From NCBI RefSeq assembly GCF_000515335.1, contig NZ_KI911563.1:1089598-1153597 (forward strand): a DNA stretch of 64,000 bases. Direction: 5' to 3'. Position numbers and translations under genes: made by a program. The notes beneath the pieces were generated by a model that worked only from the letters and a program-made list of their open reading frames with translations, had not been told where the DNA came from and made no database searches. Source of the stretch: Cohnella panacarvi Gsoil 349. Its GTDB lineage: Bacteria > Bacillota > Bacilli > Paenibacillales > Paenibacillaceae. This document shows positions 34,164 to 41,760 of this stretch, piece after piece (the first letter of the stretch is position 1; the number at the start of each line of letters is the position of its first letter).

Positions 34164-35618
34164 TTATTTTAGTGGAATGTATGGTCCGTTGTCGAAAGCC
34201 CCGCCCGACTTAATAATTGAAATATCCACATCAATTCCAAGTTCCTGTTGCAATTGTTGTCTCAAGCTACGAAGTCCTGCCTCGCCCGCTTGAATCTTGC
34301 CAGTTTCAATTGCATGAAGCATAGTTTTTTCTTTAGCTGAGCCCGGATTTGGCGACCCAAACCGTTGAGAAATTAACTCATCAAATTTTTCAGGAGATAC
34401 TCTAACAGCAAAATCAATGTCAGAATCGACACGTGCCGTCCCGTTTGCTCTGCTTCCCTGAACTAGAATATCATCGCTAATCGAACCAACCTTTTGCCTT
34501 ATTGTCGAGGAAGCACTACTAAATTGCTCTGCTGTCAGACCTTGAGGAATTGTAAGTTTCCCCGCACCCTTATCCACTATTTTCACTTTATCAAAATTCT
34601 CTGCCACATTGTCTAACTTTTTTGCGCCTTTAAGCAAACCGTATAGCTTATCCCCGCTCTTAACCGCCGAGAAAACTGTCCCCGCGGCGCCTAAGCCATA
34701 ATCCCAACCGTCGAGTTTCTTCCCTGTCACGAGATTCTTGCCGATCGCAAGCTCGGTCAACGACCTGACCTGACCGACGAACGGCATCAAATCAATAGCC
34801 AAAGACTGCCACGCCCGTGCGTTCTGACGATGGATTTCATAGACCATCTTGCGTCCGTTAATATAGTTCTCTATGTTGCTCAATTTTTGCGCGTCAATCG
34901 GTTCGAATGTTCGCGGATCGTAGCCTTTATGTATCGTATAGATAAAAAAGTCCGTTAAATCATCGATGTGCGGATCGAAGATGGCGGCTTCGTGGTAATT
35001 GACCCCCAATGCGGATTCATACTCGGTAAGCAACGCCGACGCTTTGGCTATATCTGCGGATTTGAGACTGCCATCGTAATCCTCGTAATAGAAGAAAGAC
35101 CCATCCTTGGTATTATCCCAATAATGGCTGCCCACAAATTGCGTGTAGTCGATCGGCTCCTCCGGTACATGGCTAGAATTGGCTTGTGCCGCAGCGTTCG
35201 CCTTCGCTTGCTCCGCGAACCGCTTCCCGTCCTCGCTCGCCAACCAATCGGTTAACGCGTTATAGCTATCGCCAACGCCATCGAACAGATTCTCCAACCA
35301 AGATCTTCGTTGTCGTACGGTTATTTCGCCGATCCTGTTCTTGATTTGCCCTTCCGCGCTGTCGTATTGCTCTATGGCGCTCCGCATGAAGTCGTTTAAC
35401 CGGTACATGCGATCTTCGAGCTCTCGCATTCTTTGCGTTGCGTACGCGATTCGATATTGGAGCTGCATGCGCGCCTTGATCGCCGGATCCACGCCGTATG
35501 CCGCGGATGATAGTTGATTGGCCGCATTAGATAACGTAGACGATAATCGAGAATGTTTGCTTCTAAGCTGCTCTACCGTCTTTAAGTCGATTTTTAAAGA
35601 GGACACGCTACCCCTCAT
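34164..35618 (-). CDS. Polymorphic toxin 2 with nucleotidyltransferase-like tip
   Basis: The 484-aa protein has three parts. Residues 1-110 are helical and coiled-coil-like, with no signal peptide, in the manner of LXG/WXG-type secreted effectors. Residues about 110-345 are a shared body ending in a pre-toxin TG-like segment (GKNLVTGKKLDGWDYGLGA). The tip (about 370-484) carries the nucleotidyltransferase signature: G388-S389, ten residues, then D400-I-D402, with a third acidic residue near 463-465. Such tips could modify a target with a nucleotide. An alternative GTG start five codons in has a better ribosome site (AGGGG). Secretion route is inferred; no type VII secretion genes are in view. 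Confidence 0.87.
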   Translation of the reverse strand: MRGSVSSLKIDLKTVEQLRSKHSRLSSTLSNAANQLSSAAYGVDPAIKARMQLQYRIAYATQRMRELEDRMYRLNDFMRSAIEQYDSAEGQIKNRIGEITVRQRRSWLENLFDGVGDSYNALTDWLASEDGKRFAEQAKANAAAQANSSHVPEEPIDYTQFVGSHYWDNTKDGSFFYYEDYDGSLKSADIAKASALLTEYESALGVNYHEAAIFDPHIDDLTDFFIYTIHKGYDPRTFEPIDAQKLSNIENYINGRKMVYEIHRQNARAWQSLAIDLMPFVGQVRSLTELAIGKNLVTGKKLDGWDYGLGAAGTVFSAVKSGDKLYGLLKGAKKLDNVAENFDKVKIVDKGAGKLTIPQGLTAEQFSSASSTIRQKVGSISDDILVQGSRANGTARVDSDIDFAVRVSPEKFDELISQRFGSPNPGSAKEKTMLHAIETGKIQAGEAGLRSLRQQLQQELGIDVDISIIKSGGAFDNGPYIPLK

Positions 35619-35721
35619 TTCTTTGGGTTAGGTATGCGGCACTCGGAAGTATCCAGTCAAGGTTTCCAAATAAACTCGCAATTATCATACAACATCACTT
35701 GGAGAGCACTTTCAGATTCGT

Positions 35722-35952
35722 TTATTGAAAGTACTCTTTAATCTCATCCCATAATTCAATAATTGATAACCCATTGATGCGACCTTTTTCAAATAGCTCC
35801 TCAGCAGTGTCAAAATCCTGAGAAAAACTGTCTTCAACTCTTGTTAAGTAATAACCTTCTTTATTATGACTTATCCAGTATTCCTTTTCGTCTACATAAA
35901 AATTATATTCCATTCCACAACCCACCATTTGAATTAGTTCGTCAATATTCAT
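35722..35952 (-). CDS. Putative immunity protein for toxin 3
   Basis: The 76-aa acidic protein (YNFYVDEKEYWISHNKEGYY, then DFDTAEELFEKGRINGLSI) starts at ATG 35952 behind GGAGGGAC, 12 bases after the toxin 3 stop. Its size and position mark it as the cognate antidote; the family is not recognised. A weak hairpin (AGAG-ACTTTCA/TGAAAGT-CTCT) overlaps its stop codon and may terminate the toxin 3 transcript. Confidence 0.75.
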   Translation of the reverse strand: MNIDELIQMVGCGMEYNFYVDEKEYWISHNKEGYYLTRVEDSFSQDFDTAEELFEKGRINGLSIIELWDEIKEYFQ

Positions 35953-35964
35953 TTTGTCCCTCCA

Positions 35965-37317
35965 TCATCGTGACTTAAGAGTACCATCAGAATTGTATTC
36001 AAATATATGTTCGTGTGGAACTTCAAGATGTAGCTTGGGATTCCCGTGATCGGACATATCTACGTCTCTAGTTGCTCTTCCATCTTGGTCGTAATATCTT
36101 CTTGTCTTTATTTTCCCGGATTTAGAATCAAGAATATCAATACTTGAATTTGGTTCGCCTTTTAAGCCTGGGTTTTTAGCAGTTGAAGAATGTTTTGCAA
36201 GAGGGGTTATATCAATCTCATTCCCCAAACTTGATTTAACCGTTTGCCTTCCACCGTTACCTGATACATTATCCACTATTTTCACTTTATCAAAATTCTC
36301 TACCACATCGTCTAACTTATTTCCGCCTTTAAACAGACGATATAGCTTATCCCCGCTCTTAACCGCCGAGAAAACAGTTCCCGCGGCACCTAAGCCATAA
36401 TCCCATTCGTCGAACCTTTTGCCTGTCACGGTATCTTCGCCTATCGCCAGGTCTGCCAATGCTTTTACCTGACCGACGAATGGCGACATATCGAGAACTA
36501 AAGATTCCCATGCCCGCGCGTTCTGACGATGGATTTCATAGACCATCTTGCGTCCGTTAATATAGTTCTCTATGTTGCTCAATGCTTGCGCGTCAATCGG
36601 TTCGAATGTTCGCGGATCGTAGCCATTATGTATTGTATAGATAAAAAAGTCCGTTAAATCATCGATGTGCGGATCGAAGATGGCGGCTTCGTGGTAATTG
36701 ACCCCCAATGCGGATTCATACTCGGTAAGCAACGCCGACGCTTTGGCTATATCTGCGGATTTGAGACTGCTATCGTAATCCTCGTAATAGAAGAACGACC
36801 CATCCTTGGTATTATCCCAATAATGGCTGCCCACAAATTGCGTGTAGTCGATCGGCTCCTCCGGTACATGGCTAGAATTGGCTTGTGCCGCAGCGTTCGC
36901 CTTCGCTTGCTCCGTGAACCGCTTCCCGTCCTCGCTCGCCAACCAATCGGTTAACGCGTTATAGCTATCGCCAACGCCATCGAACAGATTCTCCAACCAA
37001 GATCTTCGTTGTCGTCCGGTTATTTCGCCGATCCTGTTCTTGATTTGCCCTTCCGCGCTTTCGTATTGCTCTATGGCGCTCCGCATGAAGTCGTTTAACC
37101 GGTACATGCGATCTTCGAGCTCTCGCATTCTTTGCGTTGCGTACGCGATTCGATATTGGAGCTGCCTGCGCGCCTTGATCGCCGGATCCACACCGTATGC
37201 CGCGGATGATAGTTGATTGGCCGCATTAGATAACGTAGACGATAATCGAGAATGTTTGCTTCTGAGTTGCTCTACCGTCTTTAAGTCGATTTTTAAAGAG
37301 GACACGCTACCCCTCAT
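35965..37317 (-). CDS. Polymorphic toxin 3, intact, island-leading copy
   Basis: The 450-aa product shares residues 1 to about 345 almost identically with toxin 2. Its tip (about 350-450) differs: TRRYYDQDGRATRDVDMSDH, then HLEVPHEHIFEYN, a His/Asp-rich arrangement seen at the ends of RHS- and LXG-type toxins and possibly a nuclease, though I cannot name it with certainty. It is the only toxin gene in the island preceded by a recognisable promoter and repeat ladder (37374-37503). A GTG start at codon 5 is a plausible alternative. The cognate antidote follows after 12 bases. Confidence 0.87.
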   Translation of the reverse strand: MRGSVSSLKIDLKTVEQLRSKHSRLSSTLSNAANQLSSAAYGVDPAIKARRQLQYRIAYATQRMRELEDRMYRLNDFMRSAIEQYESAEGQIKNRIGEITGRQRRSWLENLFDGVGDSYNALTDWLASEDGKRFTEQAKANAAAQANSSHVPEEPIDYTQFVGSHYWDNTKDGSFFYYEDYDSSLKSADIAKASALLTEYESALGVNYHEAAIFDPHIDDLTDFFIYTIHNGYDPRTFEPIDAQALSNIENYINGRKMVYEIHRQNARAWESLVLDMSPFVGQVKALADLAIGEDTVTGKRFDEWDYGLGAAGTVFSAVKSGDKLYRLFKGGNKLDDVVENFDKVKIVDNVSGNGGRQTVKSSLGNEIDITPLAKHSSTAKNPGLKGEPNSSIDILDSKSGKIKTRRYYDQDGRATRDVDMSDHGNPKLHLEVPHEHIFEYNSDGTLKSR

Positions 37318-37373
37318 TTCTTTGGGTTAGGTATGCTGCACTCGGAAGTATCGCATTGCTTACTACTTGTACT

Positions 37374-37402
37374 AGTATATGGAAAATCTACTTGTCTTTG
37401 AA
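37374..37402 (-). promoter_or_regulatory. Candidate promoter of toxin 3
   Basis: On the minus strand TTCAAA (37397-37402) and TATACT (37374-37379) are separated by 17 bases, a plausible vegetative promoter with a weak minus-35, as expected for an activated gene. The toxin start is 57 bases downstream. The equivalent region before toxin 2 lacks it: the sequence shared between the two leaders ends at about 37350. Confidence 0.5.
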
Positions 37403-37411
37403 TAGGATGTA

Positions 37412-37503
37412 CGCGAAATGTCAGCTAAAAGCCGCGAAATGGATTTAACACGGCGAAACACGCTGCTACGCGCCGCGAAATGTCGTCTACAGACCTCGAA
37501 AAG
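37412..37503. promoter_or_regulatory. Ladder of five CGAAA-centred repeats, candidate LytTR operator
   Basis: CGCGAAATG occurs at 37412, 37433 and 37474, with weaker versions GGCGAAACA at 37452 and CTCGAAAAG at 37495. The CGAAA cores are 21, 19, 22 and 21 bases apart, i.e. about two helical turns. LytTR proteins bind 9-10 bp direct repeats with 10-13 bp spacers, and the reverse complement (CATTTCGCG) recalls the CATTTC core known for YpdB. The ladder ends 10 bases upstream of the toxin 3 minus-35 and lies between that gene and the LytTR gene. Confidence 0.5.
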
Positions 37504-37553
37504 TTATTGACAAAATTTTACTTGTGTGATAGAACGCCAAGAATCACAAATAA

Positions 37554-37585
37554 GCGCCTCAACGACCTTCCGGTCCGTTGGGCGC
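37554..37585 (-). terminator. Terminator after LytTR gene
   Basis: GCGCCTCAACGACC and GGTCCGTTGGGCGC pair with small mismatches around TTCC, 10 bases beyond the LytTR stop. Confidence 0.65.
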
Positions 37586-37595
37586 GAACAATGGT

Positions 37596-37964
37596 TCAGC
37601 TTTGGCTATTGCGTGCGATCCATGAGTGGATGAGCTTCTTAAGCTTGCTGATATTCATAAAAGCGACTGTCGCCTTCATGCTGGAAGGCTTCGCATCATC
37701 TTCGAAGTAAACGACGCCCCGAACTTCGTCGAAGACCTTCACCCTGTTCATATTGACCAGATTGGTGCGATCTAGACGATGGAACCCGGTAGACTCCAAA
37801 TGTTTATGATACATGCTTAGCGACGGAACGAGCGGATAGAACCTGCCTTCCTTGCAGTAAAAGACAACTGCTCCGTCTTCGATCTGGATATATAATACGT
37901 CGGACATATCCATCATGATGACTTCGCCACTGTTATGCCGATCACTCGTGACAGGTTGAATCAT
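37596..37964 (-). CDS. Stand-alone LytTR DNA-binding regulator
   Basis: The 122-aa protein is essentially one LytTR domain (about residues 12-115). Visible: the first strand around VIMMDMSDVLYIQIED, the FYPLVPSLSMYHKHLESTGFHRLDRTNLVNM stretch split across positions 43-73 with the conserved H-R-x-x-L-V-N pattern, and VYFEDDAKPSSMKATV. There is no receiver domain, so it cannot be a classical phosphorylated AgrA. LytTR-only regulators in streptococci work with membrane inhibitors. ATG 37964 follows GGAG. It is downstream of agrD on the same strand, separated by a perfect hairpin. Confidence 0.88.
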   Translation of the reverse strand: MIQPVTSDRHNSGEVIMMDMSDVLYIQIEDGAVVFYCKEGRFYPLVPSLSMYHKHLESTGFHRLDRTNLVNMNRVKVFDEVRGVVYFEDDAKPSSMKATVAFMNISKLKKLIHSWIARNSQS

Positions 37965-37997
37965 GCACTCCACTCCATCAAAGATTCCCTTAGGGGG

Positions 37998-38026
37998 AAG
38001 ACTGCCGGATCGGCTCCGGCAGTCTT
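37998..38026. terminator. Perfect hairpin between agrD and LytTR gene
   Basis: AAGACTGCCGG and CCGGCAGTCTT form an 11-bp perfect stem with a 7-base loop, 9 bases past the agrD stop. The T-run follows it on the plus strand; leftward it is followed by C-rich sequence, so for agrBD it may be a partial terminator or mRNA end-protector that lowers LytTR expression. Confidence 0.6.
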
Positions 38027-38034
38027 TTTCGAAT

Positions 38035-38160
38035 TCATTTCAGCAATTCCGCAGGCACTTCAGGTCGGTGGCCGACAGCACCGAAGCATGCAGTGGAAAC
38101 AAATAAGACAGCAATAATACCAAGCGCAGCGGCCATCAATCCTACTACCTTTTTAGTCAC
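38035..38160 (-). CDS. agrD: AgrD-like cyclic lactone autoinducer precursor
   Basis: This 41-aa frame starts at GTG (38160) behind AGGAGGTGAAGTCC. It has the three-part AgrD plan: an amphipathic/hydrophobic leader (MTKKVVGLMAAALGIIAVLF), a core with the ring-forming Cys (STACFGAVG, Cys25), and a charged tail HRPEVPAELLK that matches the HxPExPxELLK tails of Bacillales autoinducer precursors. AgrB would cut after the core and close a thiolactone between Cys25 and the new C-terminus, perhaps a five-residue CFGAV ring. Its start overlaps the agrB end by 8 bases, so translation is coupled. Confidence 0.9.
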   Translation of the reverse strand: MTKKVVGLMAAALGIIAVLFVSTACFGAVGHRPEVPAELLK

Positions 38161-38683
38161 GGACTTCACCTCCTTTGAATGAAATCAGTGTGAGGGCTAC
38201 TATAAACCAAGACACAGCTAGAATGTCCGATTGCACCAATAGATTGGAGAGGACAAGCGCTATTCCGCTATATTTCATGATTTGAAACGATCGATCCGAG
38301 ATTCGAGTCTTATTTTTCATATCGACCGGCGCGTATATCCAAATTACTACCGCACTAACAGCAGCAAAAATATAAATAAATGAATCGCTTAGAGGGATAA
38401 AAGGCACGGCCGTTACGGCAACTGTAGAAGCAACGATGCATAATTCCGGCGATGGAAGATGATAACCGCCAGCCAACATCCTAATAACCGCCATCGCAGC
38501 TAATGCAATACAGGTTTCTTGAAACTTCCCATCGATCAAACCAATGCATAGACTCAATATGATCGTTAGGCTATTCGTAAAGATACCGATGAGCGCAAAC
38601 TTCATCACATCTTGACTGACATGCCCTCGATCGTTGTTGCGATATATGTATCCGCTTATGTGTGCAGAGATCGAGTTGATCAT
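38153..38683 (-). CDS. agrB: AgrB-like autoinducer-processing membrane peptidase
   Basis: The 176-aa membrane protein has the AgrB catalytic motif R-x-x-x-G-G-x-H-x-x-S-x-x-x-C (RMLAGGYHLPSPELC), with His75 and Cys82 as the cysteine-protease pair, and about five hydrophobic segments. AgrB removes the AgrD tail and cyclises the peptide. ATG 38683 follows AAGGAGATG and overlaps the preceding gene stop by 4 bases (ATGA); its own 3' end overlaps agrD. The locus therefore reads as one operon: membrane protein, agrB, agrD. Confidence 0.93.
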   Translation of the reverse strand: MINSISAHISGYIYRNNDRGHVSQDVMKFALIGIFTNSLTIILSLCIGLIDGKFQETCIALAAMAVIRMLAGGYHLPSPELCIVASTVAVTAVPFIPLSDSFIYIFAAVSAVVIWIYAPVDMKNKTRISDRSFQIMKYSGIALVLSNLLVQSDILAVSWFIVALTLISFKGGEVRD

Positions 38684-39333
38684 GAGTCCATCTCCTTTCG
38701 ATAAGCAATATTAAGCAGGACAATGACACTAAACATAAAAGCGACAGTCAGCGTCGTAAATAAAAAATTAATATTAATGAAAATATAAGCGATTCCGGAA
38801 ATAAAGAAACAGGAAACGGCGCATGCCAGCAATAACCACAGGTTTAGGCCTTTGATCTCAATTTTCTCGTTCATTCGATCCGGCACGAATGAAAATCCAA
38901 TTCTTCTCTTCAACAACCAATAGGCAATGAACAGAGTGATCGAAGAAGACGCAAATTGAACCAACTTTGCGTGGAGCAACGGAGTCGTAATTTGTTCAAA
39001 AGTAAAAGGTATTTGTAACAACAAGATGAGAACGCTCTGTACAAGCACATAACTTAAATAGCCGGTCACAGTCATTACTGTCGCGAAAAACGGGTGAATG
39101 CGAAATACATGCCATATGAAGATAAAAGTCCAAAACAACATAAAGATCGGCGTAATGCTATCCATGTGAAATACGAGCCGGTTTATATACGATGTCTGGG
39201 ACATCAGTACGCCTGCAATGATCGTAGAACCAAAATAATCTTTAAGAGAAAATCGAAACAGGGCCAGCAATATCGCAAAAACCGCAATAACTTCATATAT
39301 ATTTACCGAAATATCAAGTAGAAACTCCTTCAT
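38680..39333 (-). CDS. Multi-TM membrane protein, AgrC-sensor-like without kinase domain
   Basis: The 217-aa product consists almost entirely of six or seven hydrophobic helices (for example EVIAVFAILLALF, SITPIFMLFWTFIFIWHVF, LWLLLACAVSCFFISGIAY) and ends after AYRKEMDS with no DHp or ATPase domain. Size and topology resemble the sensor half of AgrC-type kinases. First gene of the operon with agrB and agrD (4-base overlap). I infer a receptor or inhibitor that acts directly on the LytTR protein; an export or processing helper is the alternative. GGGAGG precedes the ATG. Confidence 0.8.
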   Translation of the reverse strand: MKEFLLDISVNIYEVIAVFAILLALFRFSLKDYFGSTIIAGVLMSQTSYINRLVFHMDSITPIFMLFWTFIFIWHVFRIHPFFATVMTVTGYLSYVLVQSVLILLLQIPFTFEQITTPLLHAKLVQFASSSITLFIAYWLLKRRIGFSFVPDRMNEKIEIKGLNLWLLLACAVSCFFISGIAYIFININFLFTTLTVAFMFSVIVLLNIAYRKEMDS

Positions 39334-39437
39334 GCTGTGCCTCCCGCAATCAATGCATCCGCTTACATTTTACAACTATTTAATAATAAATGGAATATTT
39401 TTTATTGATTATATTATCTCAACCATTCTTGAATAGA

Positions 39438-39472
39438 AAAACCGTCAAAGATAAATTCATCCTTGACGGTTT
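39438..39472 (-). terminator. Terminator after zinc-ribbon gene
   Basis: ACCGTCAA and TTGACGGT with further partial pairing enclose a short loop and are followed leftward by TTTTTC. It insulates the agr operon promoter from the small gene upstream. Confidence 0.75.
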
Positions 39473-39489
39473 GGATCTTCCATCATCAG

Positions 39490-39696
39490 TCATTCTCCAC
39501 GAACGTTGTCTATCCGATATTCATTCCCTTGAACCCCTTTGTAATACTCCGGGTACATCGTCCCTCCGCAGACCCCGCACACAAATTGCGGAGGCGCCGA
39601 TTGATCCGCGTCATCCAACAACTCGAAGCTTCTCACGGCATCATAAGGAAACTTCTCGTGCCATTCGCATCGGAGGCATATATAATTGATTGACAC
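39490..39696 (-). CDS. Small zinc-ribbon-like protein
   Basis: The 68-aa product has two Cys pairs (ICLRC at about 6-10 and CGVCGG at about 40-45) spaced as in a zinc ribbon. GTG start at 39696 has AGAGG about 12 bases upstream, so the start is less certain. A good terminator follows, supporting a real gene. Function unknown. Confidence 0.65.
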   Translation of the reverse strand: MSINYICLRCEWHEKFPYDAVRSFELLDDADQSAPPQFVCGVCGGTMYPEYYKGVQGNEYRIDNVRGE

Positions 39697-39830
39697 CCCG
39701 AATCATCCTCTCTACAACGGTTCTCCTACCATTACGCTTTAAATTTAGCAGAAAAAATGAAAGGTGAGAAGCACTGCCTTTGCGAGTTTCATGGTTATCC
39801 GACCGTATTCGACCTGTATTCAACAAAAAC

Positions 39831-39865
39831 AGCAGCAGGCTCCTCCCCTCGGGAAACCTGCTGCT
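39831..39865 (-). terminator. Terminator after alkaline phosphatase gene
   Basis: AGCAGCAGG pairs with CCTGCTGCT, and GTTTTTGTT follows in the leftward direction. Confidence 0.8.
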
Positions 39866-39877
39866 TCATTGGCGAGC

Positions 39878-41140
39878 TTATTTCTTTACTTTGATCCCCA
39901 ATGCATCGGCGAGTTTGAAGAAAATGTCCGTATTCTCGAACACGCCCGTGAACAACGAGGCGCCTGCCCCCATCGCCGTAACCGGAATGTCGACCGCCGT
40001 ATGGCCGGACGTCGTCCAATCGACGTAGAACACTTCCTTGGAACCGGCGATCGGGAACGGTCCGTCTTCCTTGGATATTCCGTCGCCGCTCTCGTCCTTG
40101 TCGTCCTTCGATTCGATCGCGAGACCGCCGGTTTCATGGTCGGCCAGCACGACGACGAGCGTGTCCGGATGCTTCTTCGCGAAGTCTTTGGCGACTTGAA
40201 CCGCTTTGTTCAGTTGCTCTCCGGAACGGATGACTTGCTTGGCGTTGTTCGCGTGCGCCATCTCGTCGATCGCTTCTTCTTCGACCATGAGGACGAAACC
40301 CTTCTTGTTCGCGGACAGCGTATCGATCGCCTTCTTCGTCATATCGGGCAACGATACGACCGGATCGTAGATGTCCCCTTGGCCTTCTTCCCTCTGCTGG
40401 AACATCTCTTCGTTGGCGAACAAGCCGAGCAGCTTGCCGCCTTTGGCGCGTTGCATCTCGGCGGCGTTCGTGACATACGCATAGCCGAGCTGCTTCGCTT
40501 TCTCTACGAGATTGCCTTGCGTGCCTTTGCTCTTCTCCGAAGGATCCTCTGCCGGCTCGTCCGCATATGCGCCGGGGGTGCCGGCCGGGAACCAGAAGTC
40601 TTCGCCGCCGCCTAGAATGACGTCGAGTTTGGCTTTCGTCAAATATTGCAGCGCGATATCGCTTTGCTTGGAACGGTCTTCGACGTGCGCTCCGAAAGCG
40701 GCGCCCGTCGCGTCCGTTACTTGGCTTGTCGTGACGACGCCGGTCGATTTGCCGATTTCCTTCGCGTATTCCATGATCGTCTTGACCGGCTTCTTGTCGG
40801 CGTCCATGCCGATCGCGCCGTTGTATGTTTTGACCCCGCTGGCGAACGCCGTAGCCGCCGCTGCCGAGTCCGTCACCGGAACCGTCGAGCTCGAGCGGAA
40901 CAAGCCCGCGTAAGGCATGCTGTCCATCGCAAGCTCGCCCTTCTCGCCGGCGACCGCCAGGCGGATCACATCTCTCGCCGCTCCGCCCATGCCGTCTCCC
41001 ACGAACAGAATGACGTTCTTCGCTTTCGCCGGCGCGGCCCCGGATGATTGAACGCTGTTCGTCGCCGCGACGCCTCCCGCGACGATGACGGCCGTTAACG
41101 CTAAGATACCCGTTCTCATTCCGAATCTCTTAGTTACCAT
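39878..41140 (-). CDS. Secreted alkaline phosphatase
   Basis: The 420-aa product has a signal peptide (GILALTAVIVAGGVAATNSV, cleaved near SSGAA) and the alkaline phosphatase core. Metal Asp is in LFVGDGMG, nucleophile Ser in VTDSAAAATAFASG, metal ligands in EEAIDEMAHANN and LADHETGG, and the zinc His in TSGHTAVDIPV. It would hydrolyse phosphomonoesters outside the cell to release phosphate. Length and motifs match the Bacillus PhoA/PhoB type. GGAGG before the ATG. No PhoP box was searched for in detail. Monocistronic. Confidence 0.95.
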   Translation of the reverse strand: MVTKRFGMRTGILALTAVIVAGGVAATNSVQSSGAAPAKAKNVILFVGDGMGGAARDVIRLAVAGEKGELAMDSMPYAGLFRSSSTVPVTDSAAAATAFASGVKTYNGAIGMDADKKPVKTIMEYAKEIGKSTGVVTTSQVTDATGAAFGAHVEDRSKQSDIALQYLTKAKLDVILGGGEDFWFPAGTPGAYADEPAEDPSEKSKGTQGNLVEKAKQLGYAYVTNAAEMQRAKGGKLLGLFANEEMFQQREEGQGDIYDPVVSLPDMTKKAIDTLSANKKGFVLMVEEEAIDEMAHANNAKQVIRSGEQLNKAVQVAKDFAKKHPDTLVVVLADHETGGLAIESKDDKDESGDGISKEDGPFPIAGSKEVFYVDWTTSGHTAVDIPVTAMGAGASLFTGVFENTDIFFKLADALGIKVKK

Positions 41141-41235
41141 GATTTCTACGCCTCCTAAGTTTCGAATCCACTTAAGGATAGCGCCGGATCATTAGCGGAA
41201 TATCGTTCGGATGTTCGGGCGATGTAAAAAGACGG

Positions 41236-41760
41236 CTATAGGTTCGCGTCCCAACGGTGCCGGTACTGCGCAAGCTTCGGATGTACGGATCGAGGTTCGG
41301 CGGGCAGCCATAACCGAACGCGAACGATCCACTCCTCGAACGAAGCGAAAGATGCGAAGAGGTTGGCCGTCTCCGAGGTCATATACACGATGTGAGGCGC
41401 GGGCAGCGTTTCCGTCAGATGCCGGAGCGCGGTGTCGATCGGCGTATACTTTTTCCGTTTGCCCTCCCACCCGTCGATCGTCATGTTGCCGGTTCCGAAC
41501 TCGTCCAACCATTGCAGCAGCCTTTTCTCTCTTTTGTAATACGGGCTTACCGGCATACTGAACATTCGTTTCGCGGTTTCCTCGTGAATCGGATAGATGA
41601 CGAAGCGCGAGAATGAGCGGTCTTGAGCCAGCGCGGCCGCGGCCGCGAGCTCGACGTCTTCCGTATCCTCGAACGTATCGTAATAGATGAGGGTTCCTTT
41701 CGCCCGGTCCACTGGCGGCTCGTACCCGTAGGGCACGCGTTCGGCGGCTTTACGCGTCAT
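41236..41760 (-). CDS. Conserved-looking protein of unknown function, coupled to AraC gene
   Basis: The 174-aa soluble protein starts at ATG 41760 behind AAGGAGG, overlapping the AraC stop by 4 bases; longer frames run into that gene and are rejected. It contains GTLIYYDTFEDTEDVELAAAAALAQ, IYPIHEETAKRMF, YYKREKRLLQWLDEF and a Trp/Pro-rich end (VRLWLPAEPRSVHPKL). I do not recognise a family. Translational coupling to a regulator of alpha-galactoside use suggests the two are made together. Confidence 0.75.
   Translation of the reverse strand: MTRKAAERVPYGYEPPVDRAKGTLIYYDTFEDTEDVELAAAAALAQDRSFSRFVIYPIHEETAKRMFSMPVSPYYKREKRLLQWLDEFGTGNMTIDGWEGKRKKYTPIDTALRHLTETLPAPHIVYMTSETANLFASFASFEEWIVRVRLWLPAEPRSVHPKLAQYRHRWDANL

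Noticed and set aside
32123..36954. 95-aa frames repeated three times on the plus strand inside the toxin island
   Set aside because: They are antisense shadows of the shared toxin body and repeat only because the body does.
31066..37317. Ordinary type II toxin-antitoxin pairs
   Set aside because: The toxin proteins are large, multi-domain and share a body with exchangeable tips. That is the polymorphic effector layout, not small TA operons.
37596..39333. Classical four-component AgrBDCA system
   Set aside because: The membrane protein ends before any kinase domain, the LytTR protein has no receiver, and no frameshifted kinase or receiver remnants are visible between the genes.
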